Counted from the stretch's first letter, positions 46,204-56,208 are shown. The stretch is 64,000 bases of DNA from Anaerococcus provencensis (GCF_000312365.2 NZ_HG003687.1:47815-111814), one strand, 5' to 3'. The notes: generated from the letters alone by a model not told the origin. A program made the numbers and translations.

Positions 46204-47682
46204 TCAATTTTTTAGTACCAATTTTATATTCTCCCAGGTCCTTTTTGAGACATTTCTCTTTACTATATTTGATATTTTTTCTTTTCCTGAACTAGGGTTG
46301 ATGGGGTAGGTCATTAGTTTTGGGTCTAGTTTGTTTATTATATCTTTAAAAATAACCCTATGGTCGATTTTATTTTCGTACTTTGCCTTCATTAACAACA
46401 AAAACATTTCTCTATTATTAAAGGCAGAGAATTCGTCTACTGCTATATCTTGGTTAGCAACATATTTTACTCCGAAATTGGCCAATCTATGTTCCCAGTA
46501 AAACAAATCCATCATATTGATATTAGCCTTTTCTGCAAGGCCCTTATTTTTAGTAATCCATCTATCGAAACTATGGTCAAAAATTGTATATTTTTTGGGA
46601 ATTCCTGTAAGTTTGGATATCTCCTTGCCACTTGATGCTTCTCTTTTGCCATAAAAATCTTTAAATACAGCGGAATTATTACCGGTAATGTAAAGAGTAT
46701 TTTCTGGGAAGTCTGGGCTATATAGTAAGTGTTGGGCTGTGAGAGTCTTTGGTAAAATTTGTGTATCTTCTATATTCTCCTTGTAATAGTAGGCAAATTC
46801 ATCTTTCAAAGGTGCAAGATTACCTAAGATTATTAGATCTTTGCCATAATCATTTAGAATTTCTTTTGCTATTACTAGGTCTGGATGGTCTGCCTTTAGG
46901 ATATTCATAGTCGATAGGAAATACTTGGTATCTATGCCAGCGTAGGAAGCAGCTGCATATATGACTCTTGAGTCAAAGCCTGATGTAAGGCCTAGTATCT
47001 TGTAATAGTCTCTTTTATCTATGGCCTTAAAAGAATTTACCAAAAGCTCTGTTGACCTATATATGGCGTGCTGATAATCTATATATGGAATTTCTAGCCA
47101 ATATCTTTGACTAGTTTTTTGATCCATGTCATAGTAGTGGTTTGGCAAAAGTTTATATATATTTTCAAATCCTGTAGCATCTGAATACTATTCTTCTTCG
47201 TTGATATTATAAAATTTGGAAGAAATATATTCTATGAATTCAGGATCCTTATTTTCTGCATGGTCTATATAATAATTTATAATATTTGAGTTTGATCCTA
47301 GAATCATCTCAGGTCCACTTGAGTAGTATATATGTCTTGAAGTTGCTGGATCGTTAAAGATTTTCTTTTCCTTATCTGATATGTAAATTAAGATCCATCT
47401 ACCAGTTAAGGATATGGATTTTTGTTGTAAATCGGCAAAATTATCCGATTTTCCTAGCATATCCTTTAGGATGTCATAATCATCGTAGTCAATATGATTA
47501 GGGTCTACAAAAAATCCTAAAAGTATGGCTCTTTTATCAGCCATACTTATGTCTACAATATTTAAATCAGGGTGGGTGTAAAGTTTGTAATCATCAAACA
47601 ATTTGGTCTCTTTCCAGGACTCTAATTTATTAGCCCTTTTTGTTATGACAAATTGTCTTCGAAATAACAACTTTTCCTTCAA
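46204..47682 (-). pseudogene. Asparagine-synthase-like protein with an in-frame TAG
   Basis: One frame runs from TTG 47682 (GGAG six bases upstream) to 46204 except for a single TAG at 47188-47190, after NINEEE and before YSDATGFEN. The first part (about 165 codons) resembles the Ntn amidotransferase domain but lacks an N-terminal catalytic Cys. The second has the synthetase PP-loop as TSGFDSR and ends VSKRTWENIKLVLKN. It resembles asparagine-synthase-related enzymes of peptide or glycan modification rather than true AsnB. It lies 36 bases after gltS on the same strand. It could be a pseudogene, a two-part gene restarting at TTG 47148, amber readthrough or a sequencing error. Confidence 0.65.
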
Positions 47683-47718
47683 AATCTGCTCCAATCTAAT
47701 TTTTTTCTTATAAGATAA

Positions 47719-48897
47719 CTATTTTACAAAATTAATAAAAAATGTGATTACTATTGGATTGCACAAGTTTACTGCTATGGCTAGGACTATAGGAAAGACA
47801 AACATTGCTACATCTGCTGGGCCTTCTTTCTCTATAATGGCTTCCATATTTGCTATGGCATTTGGCGTCTGACCTAATCCTACTCCGCAATGACCTGCTG
47901 CTATGACTGCTGCATCGTAGCTTGATCCAGCAAGTTTAAAGGTGACAAGGCTGGTGTAAAAGGCTATAAATATTGCTTGAGCCACCATAACAACAAGCAT
48001 TGGTAGGGCAAGGGCTACTATTGCGCTGATATTTAATCCTATGAGGGCAAGAGATAGGAAGAGGCTTAGCGATATATTGCCTACTGTATCTATGCTTTTT
48101 GTGTTGATATCTTTTTTTAGGTAATCGTAAATATTTCTTACAATAAGGCCTCCAAATTGGCAGCCTACATAGTAGGGGAAGTTTAGGCCTGTTAGAAGTA
48201 AGACTTTATTGATGAAAGTTCCCAAAAAGCTTGCAAGACCAACAATTACTATAGCTTTCATCAAGGATTTTTGGTCTAAATTTTCTATCTTGCCATCAAG
48301 GACATTCTGTCTTTCAACTGTTTCACTTTTTAAGCTATGGTTTTTGATAAGTCTTTGGGCAACTGGACCACCAACTAGGGAACCTACCAAGAGTCCAAAG
48401 GTTGCTGATGCAACTCCTATTTCTGTGGCGTTATCTGCTCCATATCTTTCCATAATCTTGCCAAAACTTACAGCAGATCCTATGCCTCCTGTCATAGATG
48501 TAGATCCTATGGCAACTCCATAGAGTGGATTTATATCAAAAAGTTTGGTAAATCCAATAGCTAGGATATTTTGTAAGGGCAAAAGTATTATAATAGCAAG
48601 TGCTAGTTTTATACCAAGGCTGCCACTTTTTTTTAGAGCCTTAAAGGAACAAGCAAGGCCTATGGATGCAAAGAATATATTCATAAAGAAATCTTGTAGG
48701 ACTTGGTCAAATTCTATGTCAAAGCTTCCAGTAGTTTTTATTAAAAATACTAGAAAGCTTATTATTAGCCCTCCTATAACTGGAGCTGGTATAAAAAACT
48801 TTTTTAGAAATTCTGATTTTTCTTTGATTTTGTTACCAAAAATAAATGCAAGAATTGCAATTCCAAGGGTTTGTATCATATCTAATGTTATGTGCAT
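47719..48897 (-). CDS. gltS: Sodium/glutamate symporter
   Basis: This 392-residue GltS has about ten hydrophobic helices, the family GSTSMTGGIGSA loop (near residue 140) and the symmetry-related AAGHCGVGLGQTPNA loop (near residue 335). It imports glutamate with sodium. It is divergent from an amino acid permease and upstream of the asparagine-synthase-like gene on the same strand. The ATG follows GAGGAAGAT. Confidence 0.95.
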   Translation of the reverse strand: MHITLDMIQTLGIAILAFIFGNKIKEKSEFLKKFFIPAPVIGGLIISFLVFLIKTTGSFDIEFDQVLQDFFMNIFFASIGLACSFKALKKSGSLGIKLALAIIILLPLQNILAIGFTKLFDINPLYGVAIGSTSMTGGIGSAVSFGKIMERYGADNATEIGVASATFGLLVGSLVGGPVAQRLIKNHSLKSETVERQNVLDGKIENLDQKSLMKAIVIVGLASFLGTFINKVLLLTGLNFPYYVGCQFGGLIVRNIYDYLKKDINTKSIDTVGNISLSLFLSLALIGLNISAIVALALPMLVVMVAQAIFIAFYTSLVTFKLAGSSYDAAVIAAGHCGVGLGQTPNAIANMEAIIEKEGPADVAMFVFPIVLAIAVNLCNPIVITFFINFVK

Positions 48898-49050
48898 ATC
48901 TTCCTCTTTTCATTTAGCTTGCTTATATTATATATCTATATTGTTAAAATTAAATATGGAGAGTAAAAGATCCTTAATTATTTATGTGAAATCGTTGACA
49001 TAGGTATCAAACTATGTTAATTTGAATATATAATAAATTCGGAGGATTTT

Positions 49051-50499
49051 ATGAAAAAAAATGATAATGGACATATAAGTTGGCTAAGCCTGACCTTTAT
49101 GGCTTTTGCAACTTTGTGGGGTTTTGGTAATGTTGCCAATGGATTCATGTACTTTAACGGAATTCAAGTTATTTTCTCATGGATTTTGATGTTTGCCCTT
49201 TATTTTATACCTTATGCACTAATGGTAGGAGAATTGGGATCAACATTTAAAAATCTAGGAGGAGGAGTTTCTTCATGGATTGAACAAACTTCTACAACAA
49301 AGCTTGCTTACTATGCTGGATGGACCTATTGGTGTGTTCACATTCCTTATATAGCTTCCAAGGGCTCAGGAGCTTTGAAGGCTTTTTCTTGGCTTGTTTT
49401 TCACAATGCAGAAACATTTGATACATTTAAAACTTCTCATGTTCAAATAGTAACTTTGGCAATACTTTTGATTTTTGCCTTTATTGCAAGCCGTGGACTT
49501 AATCCACTAAAAAATTTAACACAAATAGCAGGAAGTTCTATGTTTGTTATGGGAATTTTATATATTATCCTAGGACTTTTTGCACCGGTTGTTGCTCCAA
49601 GTGGCGACTATCAAAATATTGACTTTTCACTAAAGGCAATAGTACCAACATTCAACGTTGGATATTTTACTTCACTATCAATTTTGGTATTTGCAGTTGG
49701 TGGTGTAGAAAAAATATCTCCATATATCAACAAGATGAAGGGTGATCCTTCAAAAGGATTCCCAAAAGCAATGCTTGCTGCAGCTATAATGGTTGTAATA
49801 TCAGCTTTGTTTGGAACAGTTGCCATGGCTAGGATGTTTGATCCAGCTGTCATCAATGCGACTCAAGAAAGTTTTGACTCCTATGTAGCAAATGGAGCAT
49901 ATTGGGCCTTCCAAAAACTTGGACAATACTATGGACTAGGAAACTTCTTCTTAATCATATATGCCCTATCAAACCTAATTGGCCAATTGTCAATTTTGGT
50001 ACTTTCTATAGATGCACCACTTAGAATACTTTTAGGAGATCCAAAGATTAGTATCCATGTTCCACAAAAACTTCTAAGAAAGAACAAATACGGAGCATAT
50101 ATAAACGGTATCAAAATGGTAGTAATCCTATCTGGAACAATAATCTTATCACAAATCTTGCTTCCAGGAGCTGCATCTGTTCTAAGAGCGCTTACAAAAC
50201 TAAACTCTGTATGTATGCCACTAAGATATCTATGGGTATTCATAGCTTATTACTTGCTAAAGAAAAATGCCATGGACAATGGAGAATACAAGTTTACCAA
50301 ATCTCAAGGAGCTGGTAAATTCTGGGGCCTATGGTGCTTTATAATTACATTATTATCATGCCTACTAGGTATGTATTCAGATGATAAAGTTACCATGATT
50401 TTAAATATCTTAACACCAGTATTCTTGGTTGCTCTAGGTTTGATATTCCCAACTATAAGAGCCAAAGAAGATGGTAGAGCAAATACTTTTGTAGAATAA
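49051..50499 (+). CDS. APC-family amino acid permease (YjeM/GadC-like)
   Basis: This 482-residue transporter has about 12 membrane helices; the first helix region FATLWGFGNVANGFMYFNG replaces the usual APC G-x-G-I-F signature. It resembles the glutamate/GABA antiporter-like group including YjeM. The substrate is probably an amino acid, and the neighbour gltS suggests glutamate or a related compound, but this is not shown by the sequence. It has a good ribosome site (TTCGGAGGATTTT). Confidence 0.88.
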   Translation: MKKNDNGHISWLSLTFMAFATLWGFGNVANGFMYFNGIQVIFSWILMFALYFIPYALMVGELGSTFKNLGGGVSSWIEQTSTTKLAYYAGWTYWCVHIPYIASKGSGALKAFSWLVFHNAETFDTFKTSHVQIVTLAILLIFAFIASRGLNPLKNLTQIAGSSMFVMGILYIILGLFAPVVAPSGDYQNIDFSLKAIVPTFNVGYFTSLSILVFAVGGVEKISPYINKMKGDPSKGFPKAMLAAAIMVVISALFGTVAMARMFDPAVINATQESFDSYVANGAYWAFQKLGQYYGLGNFFLIIYALSNLIGQLSILVLSIDAPLRILLGDPKISIHVPQKLLRKNKYGAYINGIKMVVILSGTIILSQILLPGAASVLRALTKLNSVCMPLRYLWVFIAYYLLKKNAMDNGEYKFTKSQGAGKFWGLWCFIITLLSCLLGMYSDDKVTMILNILTPVFLVALGLIFPTIRAKEDGRANTFVE

Positions 50500-50515
50500 T
50501 CTCGTTCCATCATTT

Positions 50516-50598
50516 GCACACTCTTAGGATAATTTTGGCAAAGCTATCTCTTGCCCATATCCTAAGAGTGTAAATGATTTTGGGACGATTTTTTTTAT
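50516..50598 (+). terminator. Long hairpin terminator
   Basis: ACACTCTTAGGATA (50518-50531) pairs perfectly with TATCCTAAGAGTGT around a loop of about 28 bases, with a T run at 50588-50597. Confidence 0.7.
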
Positions 50599-50684
50599 TT
50601 TATAATTTCTTAATGTATATTATGTAATAATAATTGAAAATCAGATGCAATATATTATATAATTAACTATGAATTGAGGAAATT

Positions 50685-51833
50685 ATGAAAATTGTATTTT
50701 ATATAGTAGGATTTGCCATATTTTATGCAATGATTGGCTATCCTATCACATTAATGATCTTAGATAAGATTATGAAAAGAAAAAATGACAAGGATTTATC
50801 CTACAAGCCCTATGTTTCTATAATAATATCAGCCTACAACGAAGAAAAGGTAATAGAGAGAAAACTAAAAAATATAACAGAATCAACCTATCCTCACTAT
50901 GAGGTTATAGTTGCCAATGATGCATCAAGCGATAGGACAGTTGAGATTTGCCAAAATTTCATCAACAATCACCCTTCCTATGACATTAAGGTCAACACAG
51001 TCAAAAACCACTTGGGGAAAACTAACGCCCAAGATGAGGCTGTAGATGTGGCCAAGGGAGAGATAATAGTATTTTCTGATGCAAACTCCATGTTTAAGGC
51101 TGATGCCATAGATGAGCTTGTAAGTTATTTTACAGATGATTATATTATCTATGTATGCGGATCGCTTATCTATGCCAAGGATGATGACATAGCTTCGGCT
51201 GTGGCGGAAAATTCCTATTGGGATATGGAACTTAAGATGAGAAAAATCGAATCAGAGATTGCAACTATTGCTGCTGGCAATGGTGCAATTTATGCTTGTA
51301 GGAAGAGTGATTACCGCCGTTATAACCTGGTAAGCTCTCACGACTATGAGATGCCTCTTTATGCTGGCATAAACCACAAGAGAGCTCTTTATAATCCAAA
51401 GGCCATAGCCTTGGAGAAGGCGGGCCAGACTAGCAAGGATGAATTCAAAAGAAAGGTTAGGATGCAAAGAAGGATTTTGACCAATATTTTTACCAATCTT
51501 AGACGTTTAAATATTTTCGAATATGGTTGGTTTTCTTTCTTCCACTTTAACCACAAGACTTTGAGGTTTTTGCAGGCCTTTAACCACATAGTTTTATTTA
51601 TTGCAAACTTAGCCTTGTTAAACGAGGGAGACTTTTATAGGGTATTTTTCCTAATCCAAGTTGCATTCTTTACCCTTGCAGGAATTGGAAAATTAACTGA
51701 AAGTAAGAGCAAAGTTTTCTACTTCCCATATTATTACACTATGATGATGGCAGCTCAGCTTAAGGGTGGCTATAACGAGGCTACTGGAAAGAGCAAGGCA
51801 ACATGGGAAAAAGCAGAGACAACGAGGTCATAG
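50685..51833 (+). CDS. Family 2 glycosyltransferase, membrane-bound
   Basis: The 382-residue protein has an N-terminal membrane helix, a GT-A domain (VSIIISAYNEEKVIERKL, ANDASSD, VFSDANS, GNGAIYACR), the R-M-Q-R-R-I element near residue 265 and two to three C-terminal membrane helices, as in processive polysaccharide synthases (PgaC/HasA-like). It could make the backbone of an exopolysaccharide. It heads an operon of at least five genes. Confidence 0.88.
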   Translation: MKIVFYIVGFAIFYAMIGYPITLMILDKIMKRKNDKDLSYKPYVSIIISAYNEEKVIERKLKNITESTYPHYEVIVANDASSDRTVEICQNFINNHPSYDIKVNTVKNHLGKTNAQDEAVDVAKGEIIVFSDANSMFKADAIDELVSYFTDDYIIYVCGSLIYAKDDDIASAVAENSYWDMELKMRKIESEIATIAAGNGAIYACRKSDYRRYNLVSSHDYEMPLYAGINHKRALYNPKAIALEKAGQTSKDEFKRKVRMQRRILTNIFTNLRRLNIFEYGWFSFFHFNHKTLRFLQAFNHIVLFIANLALLNEGDFYRVFFLIQVAFFTLAGIGKLTESKSKVFYFPYYYTMMMAAQLKGGYNEATGKSKATWEKAETTRS

Positions 51834-51834
51834 C

Positions 51835-52626
51835 ATGAGCATAGAAGTATTAATTTCAACTATGAATGAAGAGTCCATAGCATGCTTTAAGAGATTCAAT
51901 CTAGAGACAGACGCCCTAATCATAAACCAAGCTGATAAAAACGCTTATGAAGAGATAGATACAGGCAACTTTAAAGTTAGGATGATTTCAACTGATACTA
52001 GAGGACTTGGACTTAGCAGAAATCTTGCCATATTACATTCTAGGGCAGATATACTAGTTTTTGCAGATGATGACCAGGTTTTTGAAACAGGTTACAGCAA
52101 TGCCATAAGAGAAGAGTTTGACAAGCACCCAGATGTAGATTTTTTCATATTTAAAACTATAATATATTTAAATGGCGAAGAGGTTGTAAAGGTTAAGGAA
52201 GAAAAAGACCTTAAGCTTTACAATTCTTTAAGATATGGATCTGTACATTTTGTTTTTAAGAAAGATTCTATAATTAAAAATAACTTATCAGTTTCAACTT
52301 ACTTTGGAGCAGGAACTGACAATGGTTCTGGTGAAGACAGCTTGTTTTTAAGAGATGCCTTTAAGGCAGGCCTTAAGATTAGAACAAGTACAAAGCTCAT
52401 AGCCAAGGTCTATAATGACGATTCTACTTGGTTTACAGGTTATGATGAAAAGTTTTTTATTGACAAAGGAAAGCTTGCCAAGGCCTTGTTTCCAAGAACT
52501 TATAGACTATATATAGAACAATTTTTGCGAAGACATAAGGAAATGACAGAAGTTATCGATATTAAAAAGGCTCGCAAGCTTATGCTTAGCGGAGCAAGAG
52601 AATTTGGAGGAGAAGATGGAGAATAA
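51835..52626 (+). CDS. Family 2 glycosyltransferase
   Basis: The 263-residue soluble protein has a short GT-A fold (VLISTMNEES, LGLSRNLAILHSRADILVFADDDQV) with the D-D-D metal motif, followed by GEDSLFLRDAF, which corresponds to the acceptor/base motif ED. It starts at 51835, one base after the previous stop. It probably adds one sugar in the exopolysaccharide pathway. Confidence 0.85.
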   Translation: MSIEVLISTMNEESIACFKRFNLETDALIINQADKNAYEEIDTGNFKVRMISTDTRGLGLSRNLAILHSRADILVFADDDQVFETGYSNAIREEFDKHPDVDFFIFKTIIYLNGEEVVKVKEEKDLKLYNSLRYGSVHFVFKKDSIIKNNLSVSTYFGAGTDNGSGEDSLFLRDAFKAGLKIRTSTKLIAKVYNDDSTWFTGYDEKFFIDKGKLAKALFPRTYRLYIEQFLRRHKEMTEVIDIKKARKLMLSGAREFGGEDGE

Positions 52627-53401
52627 AAGATCACTTTTTTCAGCAATCCCACCTGCAATCATAGCAGTAATTATCATAGGAATGCTAACATATTTTGGCC
52701 TAAACTATATGGGTTACAAGGAATACACAGCCCAAGCTAAGATTGTTACATCAAATGTTGAGGATGTAGATGATGCTAAGAATACTGCGCAAACTTATGC
52801 AGCAACAATCAATAGCTCAAAAATCAAACAAAAAACCTTAGAAACCCTTGCAATTGACTGGAATGTAGGCAAGTTAGATAGCAAACTTGACATAAAACCA
52901 ACTGCAAATTCATCTATCATAGATATCACGGTGTCTGATACAAACAAGCTTCGTGCAGAAGATTTGGCTGACCAATATGCTGACTATGCTGTAAGGGTAA
53001 TAAACAATATTTATGATTCTGGTGCAGAGGTTATGGAATATTCATATGGCTTGGCTTCCGTGACAGACAATACTATAAAATATGCTGGCTTTGCAGCAGG
53101 ATCTGGGGCTATACTTTGGGCCTTAATTACAATGATTTCAATCAACTCCCACAACAAGAAAATCGCTAAAGCATACTTAAAAAATTCTAATAATGACGAA
53201 ATAAAGGAAGTAAGAGAAGTCAAAAAAGTTGAAGAACCAAAAGAAAAGACCACAGTAGTTTCAGATTTAGGAGAAGATCAAGAATCTGGTACAACTAGGG
53301 TTATAGATAGCAAAGAGATAAATAGCAAGGTAAGTAATACTAATAAATACGAAATCCTTGGCAAATTACCTAGCTATGAAAAAGGAGAATTAGATGTTTA
53401 A
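52616..53401 (+). CDS. Wzz/CpsC-like chain-length regulator
   Basis: The 261-residue protein has two membrane helices (about residues 10-33 and 160-180) with an extracytoplasmic domain between them resembling Wzz (EYTAQAKIVTSNVEDVDDAKN) and a long charged cytoplasmic C-tail. Such proteins control polymer length and activate BY-kinases. It overlaps the end of the previous gene (GGAGGAGAAGATGG) and the start of the next. Confidence 0.8.
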   Translation: MENKRSLFSAIPPAIIAVIIIGMLTYFGLNYMGYKEYTAQAKIVTSNVEDVDDAKNTAQTYAATINSSKIKQKTLETLAIDWNVGKLDSKLDIKPTANSSIIDITVSDTNKLRAEDLADQYADYAVRVINNIYDSGAEVMEYSYGLASVTDNTIKYAGFAAGSGAILWALITMISINSHNKKIAKAYLKNSNNDEIKEVREVKKVEEPKEKTTVVSDLGEDQESGTTRVIDSKEINSKVSNTNKYEILGKLPSYEKGELDV

Positions 53402-54059
53402 GAAGCAAACTGATGAAAATAGGGAGATTCTTCTTCAATCATTTTATAATCTAGAAGATAAAATAATCCAAAAGATGGGTCGTAAAAATGTTTCTATAGC
53501 TTTCACAGCTACAAGTATTGGCACAAAAAAGACTGAAAATATCTTAAATATAGCCAGACACCTTGCTGAAGATGGCATTAGTGTTTTAATGATTGATGCT
53601 GACCTTAGATATTCTAATTTGGATGACTTTGTAGAAGAAGATGCTGAACGTGGATTTATTGATGTAATCCTCGGTGGCTATGATGTAGACCAAGTTAAGA
53701 TAAAAGATAGGGCCTACAAATCTTTATCTTATCTAAAAACAGGTGCAGTATCAGACTATGCTGATAAGTTTTTGGAACCAAAGGTTGTTAGAAACTTCTT
53801 TAGTGACATCAGCAATGAGTATGATTACGTCCTAGTTGACTTAACAGAAAATACAGATGTTGCTGAGGCAAATATGTTTGCTGCAAGTACTGATGCTTGC
53901 CTAGTATTTACTAAAGATGAGCTAAAATCTAGTGAGGAAACTCAAAATTCTTTAGACCAACTAGAAAAAGCAAATGCCAACATACTTGGCCTTGCAATAA
54001 CAGACTATGATTATAGTGTAGATGAACTTGATGATTTGTTTGGAGGATATGATGAATAA
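53394..54059 (+). CDS. BY-kinase/CpsD-like protein with altered P-loop
   Basis: The 221-residue MinD/ParA-fold protein matches tyrosine autokinases of capsule loci. The Walker A' motif VLMIDADLR is normal, but the P-loop is S-I-G-T-K-K-T (residues 41-47), with Lys in place of the second Gly of GEGKST, and Walker B is LVDLTEN. The C-terminus has Tyr residues (DYDYSVDELDD ... GGYDE) that may replace the usual tyrosine cluster. It overlaps the chain-length gene by 8 bases. Reduced or altered ATPase activity is possible. Confidence 0.75.
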   Translation: MFKKQTDENREILLQSFYNLEDKIIQKMGRKNVSIAFTATSIGTKKTENILNIARHLAEDGISVLMIDADLRYSNLDDFVEEDAERGFIDVILGGYDVDQVKIKDRAYKSLSYLKTGAVSDYADKFLEPKVVRNFFSDISNEYDYVLVDLTENTDVAEANMFAASTDACLVFTKDELKSSEETQNSLDQLEKANANILGLAITDYDYSVDELDDLFGGYDE

Positions 54060-54486
54060 AAGGTTAAAAAGTCTTGCTGTTTTTCTCTTGATACTAATGA
54101 CAACAGCTTGCGCAGAGGACAAATATGTTTCTGTCCGCCACCCAGAAGACAGTAATGTAAGTGAAGTGTCTGATAGTGATCTTGAAGAAAATAATACTGA
54201 CAGCGAAAGTGCAGACGAGAACACAGATGAAAATAATACAGAAGAGGCTAGCGAAAATACAGATGAAAACACTGACGAAAATTCTGAAGAAAGCTCTGAT
54301 GGTGTGATCTATACTGTTGAAGATGTTGTAAATGTAAGACTTGCACCAAGTGAAAATTCAGCAATCATAACCCAAGCTGAACCAGGTCAAGATATTATAA
54401 AACTTGGAGATTCTGACAATTGGACAAGGGTAAGCATTTCCGGTCAAACAGGATATATCAGAAGCGATTTGATCAAAGAAAAATAG
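54052..54486 (+). CDS. Lipoprotein with a bacterial SH3 domain
   Basis: The 144-residue protein has a lipobox at Cys20 (LMTTAC), an acidic Asp/Glu/Asn/Thr linker and a C-terminal SH3b domain (VVNVRLAPSENSAIITQAEPGQ ... WTRVSISGQTGYIRSDLI). It probably touches peptidoglycan or polymer at the surface. The start at 54052 overlaps the previous stop and has GGAGG five bases upstream. Confidence 0.85.
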   Translation: MNKRLKSLAVFLLILMTTACAEDKYVSVRHPEDSNVSEVSDSDLEENNTDSESADENTDENNTEEASENTDENTDENSEESSDGVIYTVEDVVNVRLAPSENSAIITQAEPGQDIIKLGDSDNWTRVSISGQTGYIRSDLIKEK

Positions 54487-54513
54487 TCCACTTTAGAAAA
54501 AGGTGATGGATAG

Positions 54514-54840
54514 ATGGAGATACTACTAATAAAAAACACTATATGGCCTGCTATTTTAACAATAGGGGTCATTAGTTTGTTGAATTACATCATAGATAGA
54601 AAAAAACTTAGCAAAATTATTGCTATCTTTGCAAGTCTACTAGGTCTAGGCATCATGGTCTATATGATTTATACCAACAACGCCTACCTATATTTGCAGC
54701 TTTATTTATTTATGTTCTTTCTATCCATATCCCTTGTGATTCTCGCTCTAAGAAAAAGTATAGATGCATTTACCATAATAGGTATTGTCCTTATGATTGT
54801 AATGTTAATCTTGCTTTTAAGGTTTACCTTAATTGAATAA
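54514..54840 (+). CDS. Small integral membrane protein
   Basis: The 108-residue protein has four hydrophobic segments covering most of its length and few charges apart from DRKKLSK and LRKSID. It is the last gene of the exopolysaccharide operon. No family is recognised; a role in export or lipid-carrier handling is only a guess from context. Confidence 0.7.
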   Translation: MEILLIKNTIWPAILTIGVISLLNYIIDRKKLSKIIAIFASLLGLGIMVYMIYTNNAYLYLQLYLFMFFLSISLVILALRKSIDAFTIIGIVLMIVMLILLLRFTLIE

Positions 54841-54844
54841 TAAA

Positions 54845-54881
54845 AAATAAGCTCTTTGGCCTAGCCAAGAGCTTATTTTAA
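54845..54881. terminator. Bidirectional terminator
   Basis: AATAAGCTCTTTGGC pairs with GCCAAGAGCTTATT around a short loop between convergent genes. Confidence 0.9.
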
Positions 54882-54887
54882 TACTAA

Positions 54888-56084
54888 TTATTTTCTAAGA
54901 TTGTTTTCTACAGCGTCGATTATTAATTGAAGGTATCCAGCTGTATCAACAAGAGTAGCACCTGTTACTTCATCAATTGCTTCACCTGGTGTAGCAGATT
55001 CGATTACTGATTTTACTTCTTCAACTGTTTTACCAGCAACAAAGTTTTCGATTGCAGCATAGTTATCTTTCAATGCTACTGTTGATTTAGCTTTTTCTGC
55101 CATTAGGTCTGAGTACATATCGTTGTTTTCTAGTTTTGAGCCTAGAACAACATTGCTATCCTTGTATCCTTCGCCAAATCCACCTTCTGATCCAGGAACG
55201 CCTGTGCCACCGTCAAGGTATTGGTATTCGTCAATGCTTGCAGCAATGATTTTATCTCCCTCAACAGCTACAACAGCATTACCAAAGCTCTTGTCACCGT
55301 GTGGAGCGCCTAGTGCGTATCTTACTTCTACATCATCTGGATTTTCAGCATCGCCAGATGTTACAAATGTGTTATCTTTTGCAGCTTCAACAATCATTCT
55401 TACAAGATTTGGTGTTGATTTGAATGTTGCACCTGTAATTGCATCTAGAATTTGTTCATCGTCATTTTCATTTAAGAAATCTTCTAGTTCAGCAATTGTT
55501 TTTCCCTTTACAAAGTCTGTAATACCATTGTAGGTTTCAAGCAATGTAACTTCGCTACCAGCTTCTTTCATATCAGCTGAGTAAGCTTCGTTATTGTCCA
55601 TTTTTGATCCAAGGATTTTGCCTTCTGCTGTACCTTCTCCAAATGCTCCGTCTGAGTTTGGTACTGCCTTGTAGTCAGAGTCAGCTTCATAGTATTGGTA
55701 CTCATCTATGATTGCATCAACAATTTTGTCTCCGCTTGTTGCTACTACAACGTTTGTGAAAGCTCCGTCTACTTCTTTAGGATATGCTCTGTGAAGTACT
55801 AGGTTACCCATTTCGGCAGGTGTTTCTTCGCTAGTTTCTTCCGCATCTTCTTCACTAGCTTCTTCAGAATTTTCGTCAGCTTTTTCTTCTTCTGTAGCTT
55901 CCTCTTCTGTTGCTTCTTCTTCTACTGCTGGAGCTTCTGCTTCTGTTGTTTCTTCAGCCGACTCGTCAGTAGTTTGTTCTTCTTTAACTTCGTTTGCTGG
56001 TTTTTCCTCATTATTGTTTGCACATCCAGCAAATATTAAAGCTGTTGCTAGCATTATTGTTGCTATTGAATATTTGTTTTTCAT
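54888..56084 (-). CDS. Lipoprotein with two FMN-binding (flavinylation) domains
   Basis: The 398-residue protein has a lipobox at Cys21 (IFAGC), a Glu/Thr/Ala linker and two homologous domains. Each has the ApbE flavinylation motif D-x-x-T-G-A-T: DAITGAT at residue 214 and DEVTGAT at residue 371. FMN attached at these threonines would make it an extracytoplasmic electron carrier, as in Listeria PplA. The ATG at 56084 has GGAGGAG upstream. No ApbE/FmnB or ndh2/eet gene is in the window, so an electron-transfer partner is not shown. Confidence 0.8.
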   Translation of the reverse strand: MKNKYSIATIMLATALIFAGCANNNEEKPANEVKEEQTTDESAEETTEAEAPAVEEEATEEEATEEEKADENSEEASEEDAEETSEETPAEMGNLVLHRAYPKEVDGAFTNVVVATSGDKIVDAIIDEYQYYEADSDYKAVPNSDGAFGEGTAEGKILGSKMDNNEAYSADMKEAGSEVTLLETYNGITDFVKGKTIAELEDFLNENDDEQILDAITGATFKSTPNLVRMIVEAAKDNTFVTSGDAENPDDVEVRYALGAPHGDKSFGNAVVAVEGDKIIAASIDEYQYLDGGTGVPGSEGGFGEGYKDSNVVLGSKLENNDMYSDLMAEKAKSTVALKDNYAAIENFVAGKTVEEVKSVIESATPGEAIDEVTGATLVDTAGYLQLIIDAVENNLRK

Positions 56085-56208
56085 TAACTCCTCCATTAAT
56101 ATTGTTACGATGCTAATTTACTATAGTACAAGATTATTTAAATTTCAAATTTTAAGAAAACTTTTCACTTTTTAGGGGTATAAGATTAAAAAGGAAATTA
56201 GGAGTATT

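Noticed and set aside
46204-47190. Alternative genetic code (TAG read as an amino acid)
   Set aside because: This is the only internal TAG in a conserved frame; other genes in the window use TAG as a normal stop (for example at 43274-43276).
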